Positions 47,766 through 59,770 of a stretch of DNA of 64,000 nt are shown here, in pieces; position 1 is the stretch's first letter, and every line of letters starts with the position of its first letter. Made by a program: the position numbers and the translations under genes. The notes under the pieces are model-generated. The model did not search any database. It worked only from the letters and a program-made list of their open reading frames with translations, and was not told the DNA's origin. This stretch comes from Cladorhizidae sp. MBARI D1340-BT2 (Eukaryota > Porifera > Demospongiae > Poecilosclerida > Cladorhizidae): positions 26,687,239-26,751,238 of the forward strand of contig JAQNBH010000013.1 of assembly GCA_028752905.1 (NCBI GenBank), in the 5' to 3' direction.

Positions 47766-49380
47766 ATGGTGAATATGATGTATTTAGTTGAGCCCATTAA
47801 TCTCCCACCATACTCGGAGCATATTGTCATGGCAAGTTACAAGGTTCCATCCCAAAGGGGGTCCTGTGTGGTGGAGCCAAAAGGCGGGGAAATACTTACC
47901 ATTTGCTATAGCCCGAGTATTGATGGAACCAAAAAATGGCCAAGAGCCAGTGAGGCTATTAAATCCAAGCCCTGAAATGATGTCCCTTTCATCAAAATCT
48001 GTGGTGGCTACTTTAGAGTCAGTAGAAGCACCATTGGAAGAGGTGGTGGCAAGCATATCTACACAAATACCGCACGTGAATTCAGACAAAGCTGAATGCT
48101 TGTGGGAAATAGTGAAGTGGAGCTGCAGTGAGCTAAGACCAGAGGAGAAAGAGCAGTTTTACGCACTCTTAGAAGAGAATGCTGACCTTTTGGCCACAGC
48201 TAAATCAGATCTAGGCCACATCACCAAGATGAAACCATATCAACACTGGTACTGCTCCACCAATTAGACTGGCTGTCGACAGACATTGGAGGGAAGGAAG
48301 TACAGGAGCTACTAGTTGACATGCATAATAGTGATATAGTTCAGCTGTCGAGTAGTCCATAGGCCTCTCCCATCGTCCTAGTTCGGAAGAAAGACAATAG
48401 CATTCTGCATAGATTACCGTAAGCTTAATGAGGCCCAAAAGGATGCATATCCTCCTTCCTTTGCTGGCTCAAAGTGGTTTTCCACTGTAGACTTTCTCAG
48501 TGGGTACTGACAGGTGGGGGTAGCAGAGGAGGACCGCCCCAAAACAGCTTTCTGTACAACTGAGGGTTTATTTGAGTTCAAAGTTATGCCATTTGGCCTA
48601 TGCAATGCTCCAGCAACCTTCCAGTGTATGATGGATCTAGTACTGGCTGGCTTACAGTGGTCGCAATGCTTAGTTTATCTAGATGATGTAATCATCCCAG
48701 AGAAGACATTCTTGGAGCACTTAGCAATCTGAGCATGGTCTTTGAGCTCTCATGAGCTGGCTTAAGGTTGCAGCCCAAGAAGTGCAATTTCTTCCAGCAC
48801 GAGGTTACTTATCTTGGGTATATTGTGTCAGATGAAGGAGTGGCCACTGACCCCTCTAAGATCGAGAAAGTGGCATCGTGGCCAACCCCCATGACAACCA
48901 AAGAAGTCCAGCAATTTCTTGGTCTGGCGGGATATTATTGACGGTTTATCGGTGATTTTTCTGAGATCGGCTGTCCCCTCCATCGTCTCACCCAGCATAA
49001 TGCTCATTTGAAGTGGTCAGGAGAAACTCGGAAGGCCTTCGAGAAGCTCTAATCTCGGCCCCAGTGTTGGCTTACCCCGACTTCCGCAAACCATTCCTGT
49101 TAGACACTGACGCAAGTGATACAGGAATAGGTGTAGTGTTGTCACAACTTGATGAGAGTAGTAGGGAATGTGTGATTGCCTATGCTAGTAGAATGCTCAG
49201 CTAACCAGAGCATAGGTATTGCATGACTTGGAGAGAACTACTCGCAGTGGTAGTCTTCACCAGACATTTTCGACATTTTCTGATTGGGGAACAATTTACT
49301 CTCCATACCCACCATGGCTCTCTCACTTGGTTAAAGAATTTCTGGGAACCTGAAGGTCAGATGCATGGTGGCTGGAATGC
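47766..49380 (+). pseudogene. reverse transcriptase and RNase H of Ty3 copy B
   Basis: The linker (LPPYSEHIVMASYKVP) is followed by a stretch ending LATAKSDLGHITKMKP near 48235. The palm motifs follow: FCIDYRKLNEAQKDAYP in broken frame near 48410, KTAFCTTEGLFEFKVMPFGL near 48545 and the catalytic box VYLDDVI near 48673. The thumb, FLGLAGYY near 48915, precedes RNase H with [17 protein letters not shown] near 49097 and YASRMLS. Stops occur near 48267, 48360, 48508, 48732 and 49201. Confidence 0.85.
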
Positions 49381-50840
49381 TTGCAAGAATTTAACTTTGT
49401 AATTCTCCACTGGCCAGGGAAGAAAAATGCTTATTCAGATGCCTTATCTCAGTTACCTTGCCAGCAGTGTGGTCGGAACAGCCATTGCAATCAGGTGAAG
49501 ATTGCTGTCACCTCCCTGGTTGGTGGAGAAGACATTGGAAGGTTACAGGAAGGGGATCATATTCTTGGACCAGTCATCAAGGCAAAGTTAAGTGGACACC
49601 CACCAACTGCGGCTCAGACAAAAAAACAGACACTCGACGTTCTCCAAATCTGGGACCAGCTCTTAATCCTGGACTGTATTCTCTACTGTCAGTATGAGAA
49701 ACCTGACAACTCGACATCTGTGTTGCAACAACTCGTGCCTGAAGCAAAGAAGGAAGAAGTACTAAAAGAGATGCATGAAGGCACACTGGGTGGACATCTT
49801 GGAGAGGATAAAACCCTCGCTCATGTCAAGGAACATTATTACTGGCCAGGTATTACTGGCCAGGTTACCATGCTGACATAACCCAGTGGTGCAAAACCTG
49901 TTCATCCTGTGCTAGGAGGAAAACTCCCCTCCCAAGAACAGGGCACCTTTACAGAGCGCAAAAGTAGGTAGTCCCCTTCAGCTGGTCGCTGTTGATATAG
50001 TCGGCCCTCTGCCAGAATTGAAGAATGGAAATGCATATATCCTTGTAGTGGGTGATTACTTTACAAGGTGGATGGAGGCATATCCAATTCCAAACAAGGA
50101 AGCAACTACAATTGCTCAAGTGATAACGAATGAGTTTTTCTTTTGGTTCTCACCACCAGAGCAACTGCACTCTGACCAAGGCAGGCAATTTGAGTCTCAA
50201 CTAATCATGGAGATCTGTAAACTGCTAGGCATTAGCAAGACTCGGACTGTCCCTTACCATCCTCAGTCGGATGGGATGGTTGAAAGGTTCAACCGAATAT
50301 TTATCAGCATGTTAGCCACCAGCGCAACTGAACACCCCTTCGAGAGGGAGAAGCAGCTGCGACCTCTCTGTCTAGCCTATAACACCAGCATTCATGCGAC
50401 CACAGGCTATTCCCCTTTTTTTCTCATGTATGGAGGCAAAGTACAAATACCCCTTGAGCTCATGTTTGGTACAGCCCCGTCAGAGCCAAACCACATCTAC
50501 AACTGCATATGTAGATCACCTTAAGTCGACCCTACAAGAAGCTTATCAAAGAGTGTGAGAAAGGACTGGTCATAAGCTGGAGAGACAAAAGGAAATCTAT
50601 AACGGAAAAGCTCATGGAAAACCATTGGATCGGGAGGATTCGTGTGGCTACATACTACTGTCAGACGAAGGGAGTAGCAAGTAAATTTCATCAACCATAG
50701 GCAGGCCCATTCCGTGTTGTAAAACGCATGTCAGAATCGGTGTATCGACTACAAAACATTCGAAACCCTACCAATCGACCAGTGGTACACTTTGATAGGC
50801 TCAAATTATGTCCGGACAATATTCGTTTACCTCCTCGATA
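49381..50840 (+). pseudogene. integrase of Ty3 copy B
   Basis: The first frame (49381-49881) ends with the HH part of the zinc domain (HEGTLGGHLGEDKTLAHV then HYYWPG). The CC part is in another frame near 49890 (CKTC-x-x-CARR). The catalytic core is 50018-50524: the first Asp lies in AVDIVGP just before it, the second in HSDQGRQFES and the Glu in DGMVERFNR, so the D,D-35-E triad is kept. The C-terminal chromatin-side part has PFRVVKRMSESVYRLQ and VVHFDRLKL near 50705-50810. Frameshifts near 49880 and 50520 break it. Confidence 0.85.
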
Positions 50841-51044
50841 AAGACCTACATCTAAAAACTCGCTCCCACCTAAAATTGTTCCTCCAATTGGCACTAATCT
50901 CAAACCAGTGATGGAGGAACCGCCTTTACCACCCACGACAACTCCTCCTCGATACTACCAATGAATTTGTCACCCTCCAGATCGACCAGATCGACTATTG
51001 CCAGTGGTCACACATTGATCACTAAATCCGGGGCTGATTTCTAT

Positions 51045-51058
51045 TTGGAGGAGAGCTG
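51045..51058 (+). promoter_or_regulatory. polypurine stretch before the 3' LTR
   Basis: tggaggagagctg directly precedes the 3' LTR start, the expected place of the plus-strand primer. It is short and has a CT break. Confidence 0.5.
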
Positions 51059-51302
51059 TGTAACACTGTTGAACTGAACAATCGCATATTTTTGGCATAT
51101 GTGTTGATAACTGTTGTACTACAATGGAACTGCTCTTATCTTTTGTTTGTAATTAGGACGCAAATGTTTCCTTTGGTTACTTATCTACTTTGTAATATCT
51201 ATGTATAGATTTGTATGTTGTATCCAGGATGTGTTGTATCCAGGATACAGAGGCCCTTGAAAAAGAGAGAGAAGAACCCCAATGTTTTGGATTGTGTTGT
51301 GT
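51059..51302 (+). repeat. 3' LTR of Ty3/gypsy copy B, truncated
   Basis: It begins TGTAACACTGTTGAACTG and matches the 5' LTR up to ggattgtgttgtgtc, where similarity stops. The last ~75 bases of the LTR and any target duplication are lost. Confidence 0.85.
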
Positions 51303-51862
51303 CCAAACCCCTCCCTTGTGGTTAAACAAGAAGGACAAACAGACCGGGAAAAATCCATTTTGCTTTCTTTGATGTGGGAGGGGTCAAGGCAAATAAGTGG
51401 TCCGAGATGAAAGACTAAAAACATGAAGATTGGATTTATATACACTAGTGCATACCCGCCTGCCCGCCCGCCACAGAGCTGAAAATAACAGTCTGGCCGA
51501 GGACATTTGCCGATCAAATGACTCATGTGTCCTGGCAATTATTGCTTTGACCGGACATTTGACCGGACATTTTGCCAATGTCATTGCTAGGTACTAAATA
51601 TTATGTTACATAAACTACGGAGAGCTGGGGATACAATTTATTACAAAAAGTGTTCCATGTGATATATATAATCCTTGCTATTTTCCTTTAATATAGACAC
51701 AAAATGTAGTACAAAGTTTGCTAAGGTCGTTTTGCTTACATTTTTCTGATGATTACTTAGGTCATTAACCACAACGGAATGCATGTGATAATCATTATAA
51801 CTACATGCAAATGCAATTGCTGTGCTATGTACATTATGTAACTCAGACTCGACTTTGCCAAA
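51303..51862. other. spacer between Ty3 copy B and hAT remnant
   Basis: It contains a short duplication ttgaccggacattt at 51547-51570. No gene is supported. Confidence 0.5.
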
Positions 51863-53640
51863 ATGAAGAGAGCACATGCTGCTTGTCCTGAACCTCCCTC
51901 TAAGAGGTCTGTCGAGTATAAAACTTTCCTCAAATGGAAGCAGGAACTTGACAAAGAATGCTTAACCATGTCTTGGCTGGAGTGTGATGCTACAATGATT
52001 TCTTCTACTGGAAAAAAGGTTGTCAAAAAGCTACAGTGTCGAGTCTGCACTAAGTTTGAGGAGAGACTATGCACAAGAGAAACTATAGTCCTCGCTGGGT
52101 GACCGGAGCAACTTCTTTTAAAGTTAGTGGTATCAAACATCATGCTAAGACTGACCAACATGTGTGTGCTATGTCACTTTTGAAGGAGGAGCATGCATCT
52201 GCCAAAGGTTTAAGTACTCTACCTATAGCTAGGGCTTTGCATGATCTGTCTGGCGATGAAAAGACAAGGCTGGACAAGAAATTTGACATCGCTTACTTTG
52301 TGGCCACAGAGAAGCTTGCCTTCACAAAATATCCTAAAATCTGTAAAAATGGAAGCTAGGCATTGTGTGGTTATTGGTGGTCTCATACACTAATAAAGCA
52401 GCAGCGACAAATTTCTGCCATTATATTGCACAGAGTAAGAGGCTAGAGCTGATGGATACTCTCTCTAGAGCAAAATTATTTTCTGTCGTAATGGACGGAT
52501 CTACAGACAAGGGAAATGTGGATGATGAGCTCTTTCTTGTGACATACTGTAACATTGAAGGTTTGGATGAAAAGGTGCATACGTAAATGGAGTACATAGG
52601 CCAGCTACTGTAACTGCTGCTGAACTAGTGAGCTGCTTATAGGGTGCTCTACAGTGTCTAGGAATTCAAGCACTAGATGATCATGAATGCCAAAAAATTG
52701 TTGGTTTTGTCACTGATGGTGCTAGTTCAAATATAGGGGTTTCTTCTGGTTTAAAGGCCTTGTTAGAAAATGATATGCCTTGGGTATACTGGATGTGGTG
52801 CTTAGCACATAGGCTAGAGTTGGCTGTATCCGATGCTCTCAAAAATACGTTTCATTGATGACATGCTGCTAAAACTCTACTATAAATCTCCCAAGAAGTG
52901 TAGAGAACTCCAGGATATCATCAATGATCTTAAGTGATGCAAGAGGAAGAATTGGACATTCTTGGTGCATTGTGCAGTTTATTGAAAATGGTAAAGGTGG
53001 TCAACAAACTTAGCACAGCTCGTCTTTCTCTATGGCCCATTTACTCGGCTGTTTTAGCCAAGATAGAGAGAGAAAATGATGAAATGGTCTACCAGTATCA
53101 AATCCTGAAGAACTTTCACTTGACAAAAACTGTCTTTGCTAATAATTATCAGCAATATTGTTCCTCCATCACAGCCTGTTTGAGATATAGACAGCAATGG
53201 TCAGATCTTGATTTATTCCGAGACATTATCGTCACTTTGGAAACACAAGGATGGAATATGCTGATAGCTGACATTGAGGCTTACCAGGTTGTCGTTGGAG
53301 AAGTGAATCAACACCCAGCTGCAATAATAGATAGCTTGAGAGAGAGGTTTGAGCAGCCACTTGTATCTGCTGGTGTTAACATGACAGAATTGTGCAAGGA
53401 GTTCATAGAGCTATTGGAGTAAAGTACCTAGTTTGTGTCATTATTTACTTTGAGCTACAAAGAAGTGTGGTGGAAACTATTCCATGCATCTTATGCATCA
53501 CAATACAAACATTCTCACACTAGCTAAGCTTCTTTTTCCCCTACCTTCCTCTAATGGTAATTTTCTCCATGATTAAGGTCATTAAAAGTGAAAAAAGAAC
53601 CTCTCTCAACAATAGCACCCTTGATGACTTACTTTCCTTG
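51863..53640 (+). pseudogene. hAT transposase with BED-like finger (ZNF862/KIAA1586-like), broken
   Basis: The start MKRAHAACPEPPSKR leads to TFLKWKQELDKEC and a BED-like finger: CRVC near 52040 and HHAKTDQH near 52140, separated by a frameshift. The catalytic domain shows the first Asp block VVMDGSTDKGNVDDELFLVT near 52489, the second GFVTDGASSNIGVSSGLKA near 52706, and then the C-x-x-H motif MWCLAHRLELAVSDALK near 52795. The C-terminal dimerisation remnant reads IKVIKSEKRTSLNNSTLDD then LLSLNA near 53570-53645 and runs straight into the 33-bp array. Stops or shifts occur near 52101, 52356, 52586, 52640, 52858, 52936 and 53422. Confidence 0.8.
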
Positions 53641-53654
53641 AATGCTAACCAGAT

Positions 53655-55860
53655 TACAACCAGTAGTAGAAGAACAACAACAATGTAGCCAGTCAGTAGT
53701 AGGAGGACAACAACAATGTAGGTAGCCAGTAGTAGGAGGACAACAACAATGTAGCCAGCCAGTAGTAGGAGGACAACAACAATGTAGCCAGCCAGTAGTA
53801 GGAGTACAACAACAATGTAACCAATCAGTAGTAGGAGGACAGCAACAATGTAGCCAGCCAGTAGTAGGAGGACAACAACAATGTAGCCATCCAGTAGTAG
53901 GAGGACAACAACAATGTAGCCAGCCAGTAGTAGGATGACAACAACAATGTAGCCAGCCAGTAGTAGGAGGACAACAACAATGTAGTCAGCCAGTAGTAGG
54001 AGGACAACAACAATGTAGCAAGCCAGTAGTAGGAGGACAACAACAATGTGGCCAGCCAGTAGTAGGAGGACAACAACAATGTAGTCAGCCAGTAGTAGGA
54101 GGACAACAACAATGTGGCCAGCCAGTAGTAGGAGGACAACAACAATGTAGCCAGCCAGTAGTAGGAGGACAACAGCAATGTAGCCATCCAGTAGTAGGAG
54201 AGCAACAATTTTCATGTAGCCAGCCAGTAGTAGGAGGACAACAAAAATGTTGCCAGCCTGTAGTAAGAGGACAACAATAATGTAGCCAGCCAGTAGGAGG
54301 ACAACAACAATGTAGTCACTAGGTGAGCAACAACAATGTAGCCAGCCAGTAGTAGGAGGACAACAACAATGTAGCCAACCAGTAGTAGGAGGACAACAAC
54401 AATGTAGCCAACCAGTAGTAGGAGGACAACAACAATGTAGTCAGCCAGTAGTAGGAGGACAACAACAATGTAGCCAACCAGTAGTAGGAGGGCAACAACA
54501 ATGTAGTCAGCCAGTAGTAGGAGGACAACAACAATGTAGCCAGCCAGTAGTAGGAGGACAACAACAATGTAGCCAGCCAGTAGTAGGAGGACAACAACAA
54601 TGTAGCTAGCCAGTAGTAGGAGGACAACAACAATGTAGCCAGTCAGTAGTAGGAGGACAACAGCAATGTGGCCAGCCAGTAGTAGGAGGACAACAACAAT
54701 GTAGCCATCCAGTAGTAGGAGAGCAACAACATTCATGTAGCCAGCCAGTAGTAGGAGGACAACAAAAATGTTGCCAGCGTGTAGTAGGAGGACAACAATA
54801 ATGTAGCCAGCCAGTAGTAGGAGGACAACAACAATGTAGTCAGCCAGTACTAGGTGAGCAACAACAATGTAGCCAGCCAGTAGTAGGAGGACAACAACAA
54901 TGTAGCCAGCCAGTAGTAGGAGGGCAACCACAATAGAGCCAGCCAGTAGTAGGAGGACAACAACAATGTAGCCAGCCAGTAGTAGGAGGACAATAACAAT
55001 GTAGCCAGCCAGTAGTAGGAGGACAACAACAATGTAGCCAGCTAGTAGCAGGAGAGCAACAACAATCATGTAGCCAGCCAGTAGTAGGAGGACAACAACA
55101 ATGTGGCCAGCCAGTAGTAGAAAAGCAACAACAATGTAGCCAGCCAGTAGTAGGAGGACAACAACAATGTAGCCAGCTACTAGTAGGAGGGCAACAACAA
55201 TGCAGCCGCTATTAGTAGGAGGGCAACAACAATGTGGCCAGCCAGTAGTAGTAGGACAACAACAATGTAGCCAGCCAGTAGTAGAAAAGCAACAACAATG
55301 TAGCCAGCCAGTAGTAGGAGGACAACAACAATGTGGCCAGCCAGTAGTAGAAAAGCAACAACAATGTAGCCAGCCAGTAGGAGGAGGACAACAACAATGT
55401 AGTCAGCCAGTAGTAGGAGGACAACAACAATGTAGCCAGCTACTAGTAGGAGGGCAACAACAATGTAGCCAGCCAGTAGTAGGAGGACAACAACAATGTA
55501 GCCAGCCAGTAGTAGGAGGGCAACAACAATGTAGCCAGCCAGTAGTAGGAGGACAACAACAATGTAGCCAGCCAGTAGTAGGAGAGCAACAACAATCATG
55601 TAGCCAGCCAGTAGTAGGAGGACAACAACAATGTAGCCAGCCAGTAGTGGGAGGGCAACAGCAATGTAGCTAGCCAATAGTAGCAGGACAACAACAATGT
55701 AGCCAGCCAGTAGTAGGAGAGCAACAACAATCATGTAGCCAGCTAGTAGTAGGAGGACAACAACAATGTAGTCAGCCAGTAGTAGGAGGGCAACAACAAT
55801 GTAGCCAGCCAGTAGTAGGACAACAACAATGTAGCCAGCCAGTAGTAGGAGGACAACAGT
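53655..55860. repeat. 33-bp minisatellite, about 67 units
   Basis: The unit is gtagccagccagtagtagga + ggacaacaacaat. Variants include acaatcatg insertions near 54210, 54730, 55055, 55590 and 55730. Higher-order structure is visible: a block around 54190-54340 is repeated at 54705-54860. Because 33 is a multiple of three, all clean frames stay open: LLLLAGYIVVV on minus and QQCSQPVVGGQ on plus. These look like membrane or Gln-rich proteins but are artefacts. Confidence 0.95.
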
Positions 55861-55889
55861 ACGACCCAGAGAAATACAAACCTACATAA

Positions 55890-56915
55890 ATGGACCCCAG
55901 GAACTTTTTTACCAGAAAGCGAGTGCATGCTGGGTCTAGTATAGATTCTGAGGACGACGAAGATGTAGTTCCAACTACAGCGACTAGTGATGCCTTGACT
56001 TCCACCAGTTCCGAAGCATCAGTAGGTAGATCAGTGTGTTCCAAAGCGCAGAAGAGGAAACTCTACAAAGCCAGGCTCAGTTACAAGAAGGAGTGAGAGC
56101 AGAAATATCCTTGGGTGTACTGCGATGATCCTATAGCAGGGCATGTTCTGCAAGCTCTACCAGAAGCGAGGAAATGCACCTTCTACAGCCAGGTGTGCAT
56201 GGACCACTCGGAGAATTCAGGAGATTGGAATCACGCTACTGAACAACTCAGCCAGTCAAAATGGCACAGAGATGCTGTTATCCATGCTCAAATGGCAGAA
56301 CAAGGAAAGGCGCAGAGTGTCCTACAGCTGCAATGTTCAGCAGCTGCTAAGGAGGCTGAAGAAAGGAGAGCAAAGAACAGAAACATAGTCCTTAAGCTTT
56401 TGAGATCGATATCTTTTCTTTAAAAAAATCGCCTACCTCTTACAACCTCATTCGATCCACTGGTCCAGTTGCAAATTGCAAATGGAGATGAACTTCTCCA
56501 GCAACATGTCAAAGAGAGGCCACAGAATGCTAAGTACACATCCAAATTTTCTGCAGTGAAGCTTTTAGAGGCAATTAATAGCTGGCTAGATAGGAAGCTA
56601 ATTGAGAGCTTAAAATCAAGCCCATACTTCTCTGTGTTAGCATGAGTGTGTAGATATTAGTACTTCAGAAGAGCTTTCCATTTGTTGTCGGTGGATTGTA
56701 AATGGTAAACCAGTGGAGCACTTCCTTACAGTGCTCCACATATCTGCCTAAGATGCTGCTACCATTTCAGATGCAATCAGCTCCTTTCTTGAGTCGAAGA
56801 ACCTGGACTATCGGAAACTAATAGGCCAAGGTTATGATGGAGCAGTCACCTTTGCCGGAGAACACAATGGAGTTCAAAAAAGGATGCAGTCTGTGAAAAT
56901 TCTTGGGTGGGAGAA
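55890..56915 (+). pseudogene. hAT transposase with TTF-type finger (ZMYM1-like), broken
   Basis: It starts MDPRNFFTRKRVHAG, an acidic/Ser stretch follows, then YKARLSYKKE and a stop. The next frame gives YPWVYCDDPIAG and, after a shift, MFCKLYQKRGNAPST, the TTF-type finger. SKWHRDAVIHAQMAEQGKAQ and AAAKEAEERRAKNRN follow. Later DUF4371-like parts are in broken frame: LQIANGDELLQQHVKERPQN near 56470 and GQGYDGAVTFAGEHNGVQKR near 56826. Similarity ends at about 56900. The C-terminal two thirds are missing. It differs from the hAT at 27 kb. Confidence 0.75.
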
Positions 56916-57142
56916 ATCGTGTTTTTGGGGGTGGGGGGTGTATGAAACCCTGATTTGCTGATTTGCATTAGAAAATATCTGTGTTTGTCAAAGTAATACA
57001 TTTGTATTTAAATACCTCCATAAGGTACTCTCTTTGACATGTTACAGGTATGTATGTGTGTATGTATGTATGTATACTTTGCTATCCACATGCTCTTTTC
57101 TTAGAAAGAGTTTGCTAATGTATTGATCACAAGCAAGCACTG

Positions 57143-58064
57143 GGATGGTTTTCTGCTGTATGCGATATCAAATCGTGACCCAGCAAGACTTACACACCCC
57201 AGTGGAGAACTTCTCATCAACCAGTGAGGCAATGGAAGATTTTGTCTCATCAGGAGGGTGTGGCTTTGTTATGCATGCTGGAGATTTGTTTGAGTAGTGT
57301 GAGATAGAGTCTGAAATATTGTGTCTCGTGCCAAAAGTGAGGGAGTTGGTAACCATGACAACCATGCGCCTTTCCAGTATTTCTTTTATATTAGGGGGTG
57401 GGTTAGATTAAGGCAGATTAAGGGGTATGGTTAGGTTAAGGCAGATTAGGGGTGGGGTTATGTGGAGGGAGATTATGGGTGGGGTTAGGTGGAGGCAGAT
57501 TAGAGGTGGTATGTTAAGGGGGGAATAATGTCAAAATGCTAACTTTCACTTTTTTTTAACAACTATTTTAAATGGTGTCTCTGCTCATATAGAAGTCATA
57601 TTCCAAGTTTCAGAACATTTGAAGATTCTATGATGCAGTTACGACAGCTTTTGCACTCACTATTTTCATTAGAAACTCAGCTGGTGTGAAGAAGAATCGC
57701 GTCGCATTAGATTAGGAGAATTTCCACATATTTCCACTAAGTTCTCCCTAATTTCTCACCCAAACTCCATAATTTATATATCACCAGAATGGTTATTGTG
57801 TGCTCTTTAACCTAAATTATTTTATTTTCACTGTTATGAGAATGTGTTGGGTATAGACCAGCATATCTGCATGTGGTTTGTATGGGATTTCCCCCCCCCC
57901 CCCCCCCCCCCCCCTCTCCTGTGGTGCATTATCATACTTATTCAAATAGTTTAGGTAAACAATATCAAAATTCAATCTTGGCTCTGGTTGATGAGAAGTT
58001 CTCCACTGGGGTGTGTAAGTCTTGCTGGGTCACGATTTGATATCGCATACAGCAGAAAATCAGG
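57143..58064. mobile_element. long-inverted-repeat element A, ~0.92 kb
   Basis: Arms of about 75 bases: the left arm begins ttttctgctgtatgcgatat and ends gaacttctcatcaacca; the right arm (57988-58064) is its near-perfect reverse complement. The interior has G-rich ggttaggttaaggcagatta repeats (57400-57515) and a poly-C tract of about 24 (57891-57914). No transposase frame is seen, so this is non-autonomous. Confidence 0.75.
57396..57520. repeat. ~28-bp GGTTAGGTTAAGGCAGATTA repeat, first block
   Basis: About four units inside element A. The same unit recurs in the same orientation at 59620-59770. Confidence 0.85.
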
Positions 58065-59468
58065 ATAAAACCCACCTAAGCGCTTGGTCTGGAGTTTGAA
58101 AAACTTCAACTCCATCTGCCCTAAAGCAAAATGGGGTGTTGGCTATGAGATTTAGTAAACAGTCACACTTTAGTGACCGTTTGGAGTTAGTGCTTTTTGA
58201 TCTCAACGGCTATCTACAATGTTAGGCGATGTTTAGCTAACAATCGACTTTTGTGATGCTTCTTCTTCTATAGAAACATGCGGAGATGGAGTGTAGAAGC
58301 TTTACCTGAGCTTGAGGAAGTTCCTTCCTAGATGGTGGATGATGCCAAGCTCTAACAATGAGGTATATAGGAAAAAGCCAACTGTAATTTTGTGCACAAA
58401 TAATTTTCAACATGTAGCTAGCTAGCTTAGATAGGCTTATGCATGCTAATTATGGATTATTATAAGCCTCATCCTATTTTCTAGAAGAGCAATATATTTA
58501 GTAGACTGCTAATATTATCATTGATGCCAATTAACAATAACTGCGATGACTCCAAGTCCATCGCGATTAATTGTTAATTAAAGAAGTCGTTAACTTTTTA
58601 ACTGTGCCCACCTTTGCTAATGACCTTATTAATGATAATACTAAATTAAGTATAGTATGTCACGCACTGTGTGAGGCGTGACCAAAACTATATATATATT
58701 TATTTTATGTATACACAAAAAAGACAACAACCATGACAAAAACAACAAAGTCAAGGAGGCGGACCATATTTTAATATAATTATAAAGAATATAATATTTG
58801 GCCTGAATTTGAAACATTACATCATTTTTAATTAAAAGCACAAAGAAGGCCGGTAAAAGTTTAATTTTTTTATTTGTCAATGTGTGAGTTAATTTATTTA
58901 TGACTTTATGTTATATTTTTATAGGTTTATTTTTAATGGGTGGGTCAATGAGGGATCAAGGATTCCATAGGGGTCGATACTCTAAAAAGTTTGCCTGCCT
59001 TAAGGGGGGGGGGAATAATGTCAAATAAATACACCTCGACAATACCAATCATAACTTCCACCCACTACCCTCTATCAACATAATTTTTGTACCAAAATGT
59101 AGCTTAGAAGATAAGCTATTTAATAATGTATTTAACTTTTGTCATAGATATTGGTTAACCATAAACCAACGAACAGCCACTTAGTAGTTTTTAATTTGTG
59201 GACTGGATATCCTGGCTGACAATTTGGCATAAAAAATATATATGACAAAAGTTAAATATAGAAGAAGGAGCATCACAAAAGTCGATTGTTAGCTAAACAT
59301 CGCCTAACATTGTAGATAGCTGTTGAGATCAAAAAGCACTAACTCCAAACGGTCACTAAAGTGTGACTGTTGACTAAATCTCATAGCCAACACCCCATTT
59401 TGCTTTAGGGCAGATGGTGTTGAAGTTTTTCAAACTCCAGACCAAGCTTAGGTGGGTTTTATCCTGAT
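58063..59468. mobile_element. long-inverted-repeat element B, ~1.4 kb, arms ~210 bases
   Basis: The left arm starts aatcaggataaaacccacc and runs to about 58272 (cttttgtgatgcttcttct); the right arm from about 59260 is its reverse complement, ending ggtgggttttatcctgatt. The arms differ at only a few positions. The ~1 kb interior is AT-rich with short frames only. It directly adjoins element A. Confidence 0.8.
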
Positions 59469-59614
59469 TGAAGCAATCACAAAATCTGCCCCACGCATTC
59501 GGTGCCCAGCTTTGATTGCTAGCTAACGACCCCCTTTTCTGCTCATCAACTCCCTTTCGACTCTAGGCATTTATCGACCTATTAGATAGTCGGGTCGATA
59601 GCGACCACTTTGGC

Positions 59615-59770
59615 TACCCCTAGGTTAAGGCAGATTAGGGTGTGTGGTTAGGTTAAGGCAGATTAGGGGTGGGGTTAGGTTAAGGCAGATTAGGGTGTGT
59701 GGTTAGGTTAAATGAATTAGGGGGTCTGGTTAGGTTAAGGCAGATTAGGGGTGGGGTTAGGTTAAGAACT
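59615..59770. repeat. ~28-bp GGTTAGGTTAAGGCAGATTA repeat, second block
   Basis: About six units just right of element B, same orientation as the block at 57.4 kb. The TTAGG-like core resembles telomere sequence but the period does not. Confidence 0.85.

Larger units (their letters stand above)
46029..51302 (+). mobile_element. Ty3/gypsy retrotransposon copy B, nearly full length
   Basis: Order: LTR, tRNA-Ser-type primer-binding site, gag, zinc knuckle, protease, reverse transcriptase, RNase H, integrase, polypurine stretch, truncated 3' LTR. The domain order (integrase after RNase H) is that of Ty3/gypsy. About ten frameshifts or stops make it inactive. It sits next to the 28-bp array on the left and a hAT remnant on the right. 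Confidence 0.9.

Noticed and set aside
53541..55734. Long minus-strand frames with repeated LLLLAGYIVVV that look like a multi-membrane protein
   Set aside because: They are the translation of a 33-bp minisatellite. All clean frames on both strands are open, units vary without regard to frame, and there is no start or splice context.
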